The notes under the pieces are model-generated. The model had not been told where the DNA came from, did no database searches, and saw only the letters and a program-made list of their open reading frames with translations. From Sphingomonas sp. (GTDB taxonomy: Bacteria > Pseudomonadota > Alphaproteobacteria > Sphingomonadales > Sphingomonadaceae): a stretch of 26,186 nucleotides of DNA. Below are positions 14,760-22,459 of the stretch, piece after piece. Each line of letters begins with the position of its first letter. Position 1 is the stretch's first letter. Location: positions 1-26,186 of the forward strand of contig JASLBO010000535.1 of the NCBI GenBank assembly GCA_030146605.1, in the 5' to 3' direction. Made by a program: the position numbers and the translations under genes.

Positions 14760-15971
14760 GTGAGCACGGAGGATGCCCGATATTTCGTGGTTCCGCTATC
14801 GATCCAGCCGGATGGAGACGACTTCCTTATCGGCAATGCCCAAATGGACGAATTCTACCAGGTTCCGGCCCCGGGGCGCGCTGTGGTGGCGATGCTGCAG
14901 GCGGGAAAGACCCCCGCCGAGATCAAGGCGGTGCTCGCCGCCGACGGCGAGGAGGTAGTGGACGTCGCCGATTTCGTCGCCACGCTGCGCGAGATCGGCT
15001 TCATTTATCCGGTCGAGGAAGCGCACCGGCATGCGGAGCGGCTCGCGGGGCTGGACGAGGATAAACGGATCCTCTTCCAGGCAGATCCCAGGATCGCCCG
15101 CGCGGTGTTCTCTCTGCCGGTTCTCGCCTGTTACCTCGCGGTGGTGGGCTATGCGGGATATCTCGCCGTGTTCGATCCGGCGTTGCGGATCGATTGGGAT
15201 GCCTTTTTCATCGAGCGGGATCTTGCGCTTACGTTGGTGTTGTTGCTTTTAATGTCGTCGCTGGCGGTGGGGCTGCACGAGATCGGGCACATGCTGGCTG
15301 CCGCGCGGCACGGAATCAGCTCGCGGCTGGGGATCGGCAACCGCCTGTGGAACATCGTCGCCGAAGCCGATCTGTCGGGCATCTGGGCGCTGCCCAAACG
15401 CCAGCGCTACCTGCCGCTGCTCGCCGGCATGATGGTCGATATCCTGCTCATCGCGCTGGTGACGCTGACGATTGCGGCCCTGCGGCACGAAGGCGAGACC
15501 GGCTTCGCGGTGCGCCTCCTGCAGGCCCTGGCGCTGCAAATCATGGTGACGATAGTCTGGCAGTTCAATCTCTTCCTTCGAACCGACGTCTATTACGTGC
15601 TGAGCAACCATCTGAGTTATCCCAACCTCGACGCGGACGCGCGCACCTATCTGCGCGACTGCCTCTATCGGGTCAGCCGCGGCCGGCTGGGAACCAGGGC
15701 GGTCGGGCCGACCTACAAGAGTGTTCGCGTGCTCCGCCTTTTCTCGGTGTTGTGGGTGGTCGGGCGGATCGGTGCGGTGACCGTGCTGCTGCTGGTCTTT
15801 CTGCCGACGCTCGCGAAGTACGCGGCCAAGAGCTACGAGGCGTACCGCGATCCGGCCGCTTCGATGTACACCGTATACGACCTCGGCGCCTTCGTCCTGC
15901 TGTCGGCGATCATCTTCGTCGGCGGGGTATATATGTGGCTGCGCCGCCGCTGGCCGACGCGGCGCGCATGA
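14760..15971 (+). CDS. PqqD-like/RRE domain fused to M50 membrane metalloprotease
   Basis: A 403-residue protein starting at GTG 14760, with GGAAGG seven bases upstream. Residues ~7-84 match the PqqD-like winged-helix pattern that RiPP recognition elements use: a strand, PAPGRAVVAMLQAGKTPAEIKAVLA, then VDVADFVATLREIGFI. The rest is a multi-pass membrane protease with HEIGH at 173-177 (zinc HExxH) and Asp276 in FLRTDVYYVLSNH, which lines up with the third zinc ligand of site-2-type proteases. Six or so hydrophobic segments are visible. Proteins of this layout are found in peptide-maturation clusters as peptide zinc metalloproteases. The likely job is to bind the precursor's leader and cleave or process it at the inner membrane; that role is inferred from domains and context. 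Confidence 0.8.
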   Translation: MSTEDARYFVVPLSIQPDGDDFLIGNAQMDEFYQVPAPGRAVVAMLQAGKTPAEIKAVLAADGEEVVDVADFVATLREIGFIYPVEEAHRHAERLAGLDEDKRILFQADPRIARAVFSLPVLACYLAVVGYAGYLAVFDPALRIDWDAFFIERDLALTLVLLLLMSSLAVGLHEIGHMLAAARHGISSRLGIGNRLWNIVAEADLSGIWALPKRQRYLPLLAGMMVDILLIALVTLTIAALRHEGETGFAVRLLQALALQIMVTIVWQFNLFLRTDVYYVLSNHLSYPNLDADARTYLRDCLYRVSRGRLGTRAVGPTYKSVRVLRLFSVLWVVGRIGAVTVLLLVFLPTLAKYAAKSYEAYRDPAASMYTVYDLGAFVLLSAIIFVGGVYMWLRRRWPTRRA

Positions 15972-15984
15972 TGGAGCAATCGCA

Positions 15985-17769
15985 ATGACGGTGGATGTCT
16001 TTGTCTCTCCCGACGTTCCTGCCGACGCCGCAGGGCGCGTCATCGAGGTCGATGCCTGTTTCGCGCGCAGCGGCGTCTGGGCGGGCGTGCAGGAAATCAT
16101 CGAACTGGCCTATGCCGCGCTGCTCGACGGGGGCAGGCGCGACATCCTCGACCGGCACAATTACGAATTGCACATGGTCCTGCTCAAGCGCCGGGACGAG
16201 ATCCCGCTCGCTTTCGCGTCGCTTACGGACTCGTCGACCGGCGTGGAGAAGACGCGCAACTTCCCGCTCGATCGCGCCTACCGCATCGTCCACGGGCTGG
16301 TCGGGCTCGTCCTGGAGTGGCGGGCCACGAGCCCCGGCCCGGCGCCGTGGACGATCCGGGTTTCGCGGCTCGACGAGGCGCAGCATCTCGCCAGCCGCTT
16401 CTTCGCCGAGCTGGCACGCCGCGCGGCACCGCGGGGAGACATCGTCATCGAGCCGATCGCGCCCGGCGCATCGGGCCGCGCGGAGGCCGCAGGCGTACCC
16501 CTGGACGGCAAGCAGGCGGAGGCGCTGGAACGGCGGATCGCGGCAGCGGGGCTCGAAGCCGCGGAAGAGCATTATCCCGTCCTGCTGGCGCATTACCGCG
16601 CGACGGGCGACCAGCTGGCCGAGGCGGAAATCGCGCTCAAGGCGCTCTGCCTGTACAACCATTACGGCTATTATCACGAGTCCGGGAGCTTCGCCGATAC
16701 GGTCCTGCCGCACCTCGCCGCGCTTGCGGCGGATGAGAACACGCGCTGGAACTATATCGGCAATATCTTCCAGGGCCTGGTGATGATCGCCCGGCAGGAC
16801 GACGCGCTCCGCGTCGTCGAGACCCTGGCCGCGCCTTATCTTACCCGCCCCGAGCTGCGCGCGAAGATGAGCTATCTCCTGTCGATGATCCATCTGCGCT
16901 ACGCGGTCATCCCCAATCTGCAACTGGCGGAGAAGCATATCCTGGCCGCGGTCGATTATATCGACGCGGCGGAAGGCGATATCGAGCCCGATGACTTCCA
17001 TTTCCTCAAGGTATTCATCGACAACGGCCTGGCGTTCCTGCGCGTCCGGCAGAACCGCAAGGAGGAGGCACTGGCGCTGTGCGCGGCGGGCTTCGAACGC
17101 CTCACCGCCGCGCTGGGCGACGCGCGGCACCGGCTGCACCGCTCGGTGCTGCAATATAATGCGGCGCAGGTCTATGTCGCGCTCAACCAGCCCGCCGAGG
17201 CGCTGGACCATTATGCGAAGTCGATCGCGATGGATCCGCATTATTCCGAATATTACAACGAGAGCGCCAATCTGCTGCAGGGGCTCGAACGCTATGAAGA
17301 GGCGCTGGGCACATACGATCTGGCGATCCGTTACAGTGCGCCCTATCCCGAGGTGTATTTCAACAAGGGCGTCTGCCACAGCCAGCTGGAGCAATGGGAC
17401 GCAGCTCTGGCCAGCTTCGCCCAGAGCCTCGAGCTCAATCCCGACCAGCCCGAAGCGTATCTGCTGCGCGCCGAGATATTTGCCGCGCTCGACCGGGACG
17501 AGGAAGCGCTTGCCGACCTCGAGCGCGTGATCGCCGCGGACGAAGCCGCCATCAGCGCGCGCGTCAACCGCGCGGTGTTGCGGTACAATGCGGCATCCTA
17601 CGACCTTGCGCTTGCCGATATGGACGCGGTGATCGCACTGGAGCCCGACAACCCCGAGCATTACGAGAACCGCGCGGAAATCTACAATTCGCTGGGCGAT
17701 GTCGCGCTGTATGCGGGGGATATGCGGCGCGCCGGCGAATTGCGCATTGCGAACGCTATCGCGGTTTGA
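15985..17769 (+). CDS. Large TPR protein with uncharacterised N-terminal domain
   Basis: A 594-residue protein beginning 13 bases after the M50 gene, with GGAG eight bases before the ATG. Residues ~1-185 form a non-TPR alpha-beta region I do not recognise (VDVFVSPDVPADAAGRVIEVDACFAR, then HMVLLKRRDEIPLAFASLTD). Residues ~185-385 are helical. From ~390 to 585 there are clear tandem tetratricopeptide repeats, such as YNAAQVYVALNQPAEALDHYAKSIAMDP, then YYNESANLLQGLERYEEALGTYDLAI and VYFNKGVCHSQLEQWDAALASFAQSLELNP. There is no signal peptide, so it is probably cytoplasmic. TPRs bind peptides or proteins; in this operon it could hold the precursor or its partners. The N-terminal part may be catalytic. 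Its role is unknown. Confidence 0.8.
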   Translation: MTVDVFVSPDVPADAAGRVIEVDACFARSGVWAGVQEIIELAYAALLDGGRRDILDRHNYELHMVLLKRRDEIPLAFASLTDSSTGVEKTRNFPLDRAYRIVHGLVGLVLEWRATSPGPAPWTIRVSRLDEAQHLASRFFAELARRAAPRGDIVIEPIAPGASGRAEAAGVPLDGKQAEALERRIAAAGLEAAEEHYPVLLAHYRATGDQLAEAEIALKALCLYNHYGYYHESGSFADTVLPHLAALAADENTRWNYIGNIFQGLVMIARQDDALRVVETLAAPYLTRPELRAKMSYLLSMIHLRYAVIPNLQLAEKHILAAVDYIDAAEGDIEPDDFHFLKVFIDNGLAFLRVRQNRKEEALALCAAGFERLTAALGDARHRLHRSVLQYNAAQVYVALNQPAEALDHYAKSIAMDPHYSEYYNESANLLQGLERYEEALGTYDLAIRYSAPYPEVYFNKGVCHSQLEQWDAALASFAQSLELNPDQPEAYLLRAEIFAALDRDEEALADLERVIAADEAAISARVNRAVLRYNAASYDLALADMDAVIALEPDNPEHYENRAEIYNSLGDVALYAGDMRRAGELRIANAIAV

Positions 17770-17896
17770 CCGGCAGCGGGCGGCTGGCGAGCCCATCCCC
17801 GCAGGAACGCCGCGGCGCCATCACTCGTTCGAAGCGAGAATAGCGATGAGCTGCCGTCAGCCTGTGCTGCCGTGCACATGCTGATGGGAGCGGTTG

Positions 17897-18958
17897 ATGA
17901 CGGATTCGGCATTGGTGGTCGGCGCAAGCGGGATCGTCGGCAGGGCGACGGCGGCGCTGCTGGCAGGCAAGGGATGGACGGTCCACGGACTGGCGCGCCG
18001 CCCGGCGGCGCAGGCGGGCGTGCTGCCGGTCGCCGCCGACCTGCAGGATCCCGACGGCACCGCCGCCGCGCTGCGCGAGCTTCGCCCCGACGCGGTGTTC
18101 ATCACCACCTGGCTGCGGCAGGACAGCGAGGCGGAGAATATCCGGGTCAATTCGGCGATGGTCCGCAATCTGCTCGACGCGCTCCGCCCCGGCGGCAGCA
18201 CCCGTCACGTCGCGCTGGTGACGGGCCTCAAACACTATCTCGGGCCGTTCGAATCCTATGGCAAGGGCGTCCTGCCGCAGACTCCGTTCCGGGAGGAGCA
18301 GGGCCGGCTCGACGTCGAGAATTTCTATTATGCCCAGGAGGACGAGGTGTTCGCGGCGGCGGAACGCGACGGCTTCGGATGGAGCGTGCATCGCCCGCAC
18401 ACCGTGATCGGCAAGGCCGTCGGCAATGCGATGAACATGGGCACGACGCTGGCGGTCTATGCGACTTTGTGCCGCGAGACCGGCCAGCCGTTCCGCTTTC
18501 CCGGATCGGCCGCACAATGGCATGGACTGACCGACATGACCGATGCCGGCCTGCTCGCCCAGCATCTGCTCTGGGCCGCATCGACGCCGGCGGCACGCAA
18601 CGAGGCGTTCAATGTCGTCAACGGCGATGTCTTCCGGTGGAGCTGGATGTGGAGCCGGATTGCCGACTGGTTCGGCCTTTCCCCGGTGCCATTCGACGGC
18701 ACTGTGGTGCCGCTCGAAGAGCAGATGCGCGACGCCGCTCCGATCTGGCGCGCCATCGCCGAACGCGAAGGCCTGGCCGAACCCGATCTCGCCCGGCTCG
18801 CCTCGCCGTGGCACACCGATGCCGATCTGGGCCGGCCGATCGAGGTTGTCACCGACATGAGCAAGAGCCGCCGCCTGGGCTTTACCGGATACCAGCCGAC
18901 GGATGACGCCTTTTTCGACCTGTTCGCCCGATTGCGCGCCGACCGGCTGGTCCCCTGA
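17897..18958 (+). CDS. PRISE-type SDR family oxidoreductase
   Basis: A 353-residue NAD(P)-dependent reductase. The start is ATG 17897, with GGGAG six bases upstream; a TTG directly precedes it. The N-terminal Rossmann motif is ALVVGASGIVGRA. Two features identify the progesterone-5-beta-reductase/iridoid-synthase-like (PRISE) group. One is the Lys in LVTGLKHYLGPFESYGKG and the other is the Tyr in VENFYYAQEDEVF, in place of the ordinary YxxxK pair; WSVHRPHTVIG follows. PRISE enzymes reduce activated C=C bonds of enones. The gene lies 127 bases after the TPR gene, so membership of the peptide cluster is uncertain. The physiological substrate is unknown. Confidence 0.85.
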   Translation: MTDSALVVGASGIVGRATAALLAGKGWTVHGLARRPAAQAGVLPVAADLQDPDGTAAALRELRPDAVFITTWLRQDSEAENIRVNSAMVRNLLDALRPGGSTRHVALVTGLKHYLGPFESYGKGVLPQTPFREEQGRLDVENFYYAQEDEVFAAAERDGFGWSVHRPHTVIGKAVGNAMNMGTTLAVYATLCRETGQPFRFPGSAAQWHGLTDMTDAGLLAQHLLWAASTPAARNEAFNVVNGDVFRWSWMWSRIADWFGLSPVPFDGTVVPLEEQMRDAAPIWRAIAEREGLAEPDLARLASPWHTDADLGRPIEVVTDMSKSRRLGFTGYQPTDDAFFDLFARLRADRLVP

Positions 18959-19268
18959 GGCCGACGAGGAAGGCGTGTGTAGGCGCGTGATGATTGCTAC
19001 CTCTCGTATCGAGTGCGCAGTCGAGGCGGGATGACGCCAACCTAAAAGGCTCGCGGCTTGGGCTGGACAACGCGGCAGGACCCACGTTCGATTTCGCCGA
19101 AGGCGGCCCTCTGGAGCGTGAGATCGACCCCGGCTCAACGTGAAGCCAATGAAGTAAACCCCGTCCGAGGTGAACCGCCCTTGGGCGCGCCGCTGGCCCG
19201 AGACCTCGGTATAGTATTCCACGGTTCCTGCGCTTTCGTTGAGCGTCAGGTCCCACGACTTCTGCTGC
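18959..19268. other. Gene-poor stretch with a possible degraded coding remnant on the minus strand
   Basis: No intact gene is visible. On the minus strand, 19258 to 19133 reads SWDLTLNESAGTVEYY, then TEVSGQRRAQGRF and TSDGVYFIGFTLS, which looks protein-like but has no convincing start or continuation. It may be the decayed piece of a lost gene. Confidence 0.3.
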
Positions 19269-19400
19269 GACCGCAGCTACGTCGGCCGAATCGAGCGCGG
19301 GGAACATAACCTAACGTTCGTGGCGCTAGTCAGGCTGTGTCGAGCAATGGGATGCGATGTGGCGGCACTGACGAACGGGCTACCGCCGACGCGCTTCTAG
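19269..19400 (+). pseudogene. C-terminal remnant of an XRE-family helix-turn-helix regulator
   Basis: From base 19269 to the TAG at 19398-19400 the plus strand reads DRSYVGRIERGEHN followed by LTFVALVRLCRAMGCDVAALTNGLPPTRF. This is the second half of a Cro/C1-type HTH domain, with the recognition-helix segment RSYVGRIERGEHN almost matching the family consensus. The first half (usually ending GLSQ-ELA) is missing; upstream codons run only about 18 more before a TAG at 19212-19214, and they do not resemble an HTH. The stop overlaps the stop of the minus-strand HEPN-like gene. It is most likely a truncated gene at a deletion or insertion junction. Confidence 0.7.
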
Positions 19401-19870
19401 ACGATCCTGTCTTCCAAGCGTCGCAACAGCACGGAAGCGAACGACAGGTGGTCTAGGCATCGATCGATAGGGTCGATGTTTATATCGTGCCCTCTCGGGT
19501 TTCTAATAGCCGACATAGCACCCGCAAAAATGAACTTATATCCCGTTTGCTCGTCCATTTCACTCTGCGTTTGCAGGCCCGTGAGCTTGATCATCGGCGC
19601 ACTCTCGGAAAACGCCGCCATCATAAGCTTATAGCCACTCTCATTGATCTTAGACAGTATCTTCACGGACAAGTCTAGATATTTAAAAGCTTCGAAAGTA
19701 GCTTGGGAATAGTGCCCATCATCAAATAGCTTTATGCTAACAGAAGCGAGTTCTGGGTGAATATTCCGTTCGTCAAACGGATGGGATTGGACGCACGACT
19801 CGTCCGGGTCGGTGCCTAAATCACCGGCGATCCGAGCAATCTTCTCGAAAACGGCAAGCGCATCATTCAT
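19397..19870 (-). CDS. TIGR02391/Hypoth_Ymh family protein with HEPN-like RNxxxH motif
   Basis: A 157-residue protein matching the TIGR02391 (Hypoth_Ymh) pattern: IHPELASVSIKLFDDGHYSQATFEAFKYLDLSVK, SGYKLMMAAFSES, QTGYKFIFAGAMSAIRNPRGHDI, and a closing LSFASVLLRRLEDRI. R123-N124-x3-H128 fits the Rx4-6H catalytic motif of HEPN ribonucleases, with the polar residue after Arg. Related proteins turn up in restriction, abortive-infection and other defence loci. The start overlaps the end of the DUF5343 gene by eight bases, so the two are coupled. Base use is clearly more AT-rich than neighbouring genes, which suggests horizontal acquisition. RNase activity is inferred from the motif only. Confidence 0.8.
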   Translation of the reverse strand: MNDALAVFEKIARIAGDLGTDPDESCVQSHPFDERNIHPELASVSIKLFDDGHYSQATFEAFKYLDLSVKILSKINESGYKLMMAAFSESAPMIKLTGLQTQSEMDEQTGYKFIFAGAMSAIRNPRGHDINIDPIDRCLDHLSFASVLLRRLEDRIV

Positions 19871-20531
19871 TGATCAGATTTGCTCGGATGCTCTTAAAAA
19901 TATTGTCATAGGTCTCTCTTGAGCCGTTCGCGGGCAGGTTGATTTCGATACGAACAGTGAGCGCCATGTCCTTTCGGCCGTCTTTTACCTCTACCTCTGG
20001 CACAGCGGATTTGCTCCCGTTCGCAACTTTTGCCGTCTGCTGGGCTGCCGCCTTGGGCTTAGCCTGTTTCGGTTTCGGCGCGGGCTTGCTTGGGCTCTTC
20101 TCCTCAACCGGCTGATGTCCGGCCAAGGTACGAAACATCTGGAACACACCAGCCTGCCTGCTACCGATCACCTCACTCGTTTTGTCCGTGGTGCGAAAGT
20201 ACGCTATCAAATCCTTCCGGCTAAGCGTCCAAGCCTCCTCGCCTCGTACTTCGAAAAGGTCTTTGTAGGACTCTCGAATAAGACCCTCGAACGCTTTCGC
20301 AAAGGCGTCGTCGGTCATGACAAATATGTCATGGCCCTTGGTCGTGCGCTTACCTTCGTCATCAATGACCCCAATAAATTGAAGGGCATTGATCACGTAA
20401 CTTTCGTTATTAGGCGCAATGGAGAACTTCTTGACCGTTTCCGACGTGACGGTTGCCGGAAAATTCTTTCGCAGATAGCCGATCATTTGCGCGACGTTGC
20501 CCGCGCCCGATATGTACGGATGTGATGCCAC
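19863..20531 (-). CDS. DUF5343 family protein
   Basis: A 222-residue protein. The most family-like start is GTG 20531 (MASHPYISGAGN), with a G-rich site GAGGGGGTGGGGA just upstream; the frame allows an earlier GTG at 20555. The N-terminal half looks like paired winged-helix/SAM-like helices: ISGAGNVAQMIGYLRKNFPATVTSETVKKFSI, NNESYVINALQFIGVIDDEGKRTTKG, then YKDLFEVRGEEAW. A Lys/Pro/Ala-rich linker (about 145-180) follows, then a C-terminal strand-helix unit MALTVRIEINLPANGSRETYDNIFKSIRANLI. This order of parts is that of DUF5343. It is the first gene of a two-gene operon with the HEPN-like protein and could be its sensor or antitoxin; that is inference. Confidence 0.8.
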   Translation of the reverse strand: MASHPYISGAGNVAQMIGYLRKNFPATVTSETVKKFSIAPNNESYVINALQFIGVIDDEGKRTTKGHDIFVMTDDAFAKAFEGLIRESYKDLFEVRGEEAWTLSRKDLIAYFRTTDKTSEVIGSRQAGVFQMFRTLAGHQPVEEKSPSKPAPKPKQAKPKAAAQQTAKVANGSKSAVPEVEVKDGRKDMALTVRIEINLPANGSRETYDNIFKSIRANLINE

Positions 20532-20675
20532 TCCCCACCCCCTCTTTTCCAACACCGTCTCTGTGCTGTGGAAAGAAATATACTGGGCGGCTCTCAGATC
20601 GCAAATCGGACCAAGCAGGCGACAGCCCGCACCTTGCGATCCTCAAGGTACGTTTGCTGGAATAGGCCGAGTCCC

Positions 20676-20750
20676 TGGCTGGGGCGGCAGGATTCGAACC
20701 TGCGAATGGCGGCATCAAAAGCCGCTGCCTTACCACTTGGCGACGCCCCA
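20676..20750 (-). tRNA. tRNA-Gln (anticodon TTG)
   Basis: The minus strand folds as a full tRNA. A 7-bp acceptor stem TGGGGCG/CGCCCCA is followed by discriminator G and encoded CCA. The anticodon arm is GCGGC-TTTTGAT-GCCGC with anticodon TTG. The T arm reads CGCAGG-TTCGAAT-CCTGC-type, with the usual TTCGAAT loop. The 3' end faces the accessory module at 18959-20555, a common arrangement for integrated DNA. I found no obvious second copy of the tRNA 3' end in the window. Confidence 0.95.
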
Positions 20751-20773
20751 ACGGGAAGCGGGCTTATAGGGCC

Positions 20774-21871
20774 TTAGAGGAGCCGTTCAACCCAGCCGTG
20801 CGGATCCGGCGCGGTTCCGCGCTGAATCGATACCAGCTGCTGGCGAAGCTGCTCGGTCAGCATGCCCGGACCGCCATTGCCGATGGCAAAGTCGAAGCCG
20901 CGTCCCTGCACCCGGCCGATCGGCGTGACCACCGCGGCAGTGCCGCAGGCAAAGGCTTCGCGCAGCCGGCCGCTGGCGGCATCGGCCTTCCACTCATCGA
21001 GGCTGTAGCGCTCCTCGCGCACTGCGATCCCTTCGGCGCGCGCCAGCGTGAGCAGCGATTCGCGGGTGATGCCGGGAAGGATCGTGCCGGTCAGCGGCGG
21101 GGTCTGGATCGAGCCGTCTTCGAAGACGAAGAAGACGTTCATGCCGCCCAGTTCCTCGACATAGCGGTTCTCGGCCGCATCGAGGAACACGACCTGATCG
21201 CATTCGTGGCCGATCGCCTCGGCCTGTGCGACGAGGCTGGCGGCATAATTGCCGCCGCATTTCGCGGCGCCGGTGCCGCCGGGCGCGGCGCGGGTGTAAT
21301 GTTCCGACACCCAGAGCGTCACCGAGGGCGCGCCGCCCTTGAAATAGGCGCCCGCCGGCGAGGCGATCACCATGTAGAGATATTCCTGCGCCGGCCGGAC
21401 GCCGAGGAAGGTCTCGCTCGCGAACATGAAGGGGCGCAGATAGAGCGACGCGCCGTCGCCCTCCGGGATCCAGTCGCGGTCGGTGCGGACCAGTTCGCGG
21501 ATCGACGCGAGGAACAATGCCTCCGGCAGCTCGGGCATCGCCATCCGGCGGGCCGATTCGGCGAAGCGGCGGGCATTGGCATCGGCGCGGAACAAGGTCG
21601 CGCCGCCATCGGGCAGGCGATAGGCCTTGAGCCCCTCGAATATCTCCTGCGCATAATGGAGCACGGCGCAGGCGGGATCGAGCTGGATCGGGCGGCGCGG
21701 CTCGATACGGGCATCGTGCCAGCCCCGGCCCGCGGTGTAGCGGATCACCGCCATGTGATCGGTGAAGATCTTGCCGAAGCCGGGATCGGCGAGGAGCGCG
21801 GCGCGATCGGCATCGGCCACCGGGCTGGCATGCGCCTCATACTCAAAATCCAGGACCGTCGCGTCTGCCAT
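20774..21871 (-). CDS. ilvE: Branched-chain amino acid aminotransferase
   Basis: A 365-residue class IV PLP aminotransferase that interconverts Leu, Ile and Val with their 2-oxo acids. The start at ATG 21871 gives MADATVLDFEYE; the frame continues upstream but would run into the divergent MarR gene. Motifs are VLHYAQEIFEGLKAY, SLYLRPFMFASETFLGVRPA, and GGTGAAKCGGNYAAS with the PLP lysine Lys204. VVFLDAAENRYVEELGGMNVFFVF and TGTILPGITRESLL follow, then CGTAAVVTPIGRV. The length and motifs fit the longer, eukaryote-like bacterial BCAT type. The gene ends 24 bases from the tRNA-Gln gene on the same strand. A MarR regulator starts 67 bases away in the opposite direction. Confidence 0.94.
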   Translation of the reverse strand: MADATVLDFEYEAHASPVADADRAALLADPGFGKIFTDHMAVIRYTAGRGWHDARIEPRRPIQLDPACAVLHYAQEIFEGLKAYRLPDGGATLFRADANARRFAESARRMAMPELPEALFLASIRELVRTDRDWIPEGDGASLYLRPFMFASETFLGVRPAQEYLYMVIASPAGAYFKGGAPSVTLWVSEHYTRAAPGGTGAAKCGGNYAASLVAQAEAIGHECDQVVFLDAAENRYVEELGGMNVFFVFEDGSIQTPPLTGTILPGITRESLLTLARAEGIAVREERYSLDEWKADAASGRLREAFACGTAAVVTPIGRVQGRGFDFAIGNGGPGMLTEQLRQQLVSIQRGTAPDPHGWVERLL

Positions 21872-21938
21872 TGCACTCTTCCGACTCTTCCGGCCGAGCA
21901 TTGGACCGGGTTGCGGAGGACTAGGCCGCAGGGCTAGA

Positions 21939-22427
21939 ATGGTCAACATGGCTGCCCCAATTCCTGCGTCCCCGCTGTTCCTGCGCGAGCCCGAAATCCG
22001 CCGCGGCATCGAGCTGCTCTATTTCGGTTACGCCAATCTCACCCGCTCGATCGACGCGGGGCTGGCCAAGCAGGGGCTCGGGCGCGCGCACCACCGGGCG
22101 CTGTATTTCATCGCGCGCGAGCCGGACCTGACGGTGAGCGCGTTGCTGGCGATCCTGGGGATCACCAAGCAATCGCTGGGGCGGGTGCTGGGCGAACTGG
22201 CCGAGCGCGGGATGGTCGAGACGCGGACGGGCGAGCGCGACCGGCGCCAGCGGCTGTTGCGGCTGACACCGGCGGGCGCGGCGTTCGAGGCGGAACTGTT
22301 CGAGGCGCTGCGCGAGAAGATGTCGGCGGCCTATTCGAGCGCGGGACAGGGCGCGGTCGGCGGGTTCTGGGCGGTGCTCGAAGGGCTGATGCCCGAAAAC
22401 GAGCGGAACAGCGTTTCGGGGCGGTAG
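21939..22427 (+). CDS. MarR-family transcriptional regulator
   Basis: A 162-residue winged-helix protein. Domain features are IELLYFGYANLTRSIDAGLAKQGLGRAHHRALYFIAREPDLTVSALLAILGITKQSLGRVLGELAERGMVETRTGERDRRQ in short successive segments, with the DRRQRLLRLTPAG wing typical of MarR. The start at ATG 21939 has AGGG five bases upstream; ATG 21948 is an alternative giving MAAPIP. Transcription diverges from ilvE across a 67-base gap, so it may control ilvE, itself or both. The ligand is unknown. Confidence 0.9.
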   Translation: MVNMAAPIPASPLFLREPEIRRGIELLYFGYANLTRSIDAGLAKQGLGRAHHRALYFIAREPDLTVSALLAILGITKQSLGRVLGELAERGMVETRTGERDRRQRLLRLTPAGAAFEAELFEALREKMSAAYSSAGQGAVGGFWAVLEGLMPENERNSVSGR

Positions 22428-22429
22428 GA

Positions 22430-22446
22430 CGCCCGCCGCGCGGGCG
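22430..22446. terminator. Possible bidirectional terminator hairpin
   Basis: CGCCCGC and GCGGGCG form a perfect 7-bp stem with a 3-base loop between the converging MarR and hemerythrin genes. No T-tract is present on either side, so function is uncertain. Confidence 0.45.
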
Positions 22447-22459
22447 CCCCCTGCCGGCT

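Noticed and set aside
15910..17796. 628-codon open frame on the minus strand
   Set aside because: It is a shadow of the TPR gene, with no domain pattern, and the opposite strand has recognisable repeats.
18882..19307. 141-codon minus-strand ORF starting MFPALDSADVAAV
   Set aside because: It overlaps the XRE remnant and the 3' end of the SDR gene, and its translation is low-complexity Arg/Pro/Ser without motifs.
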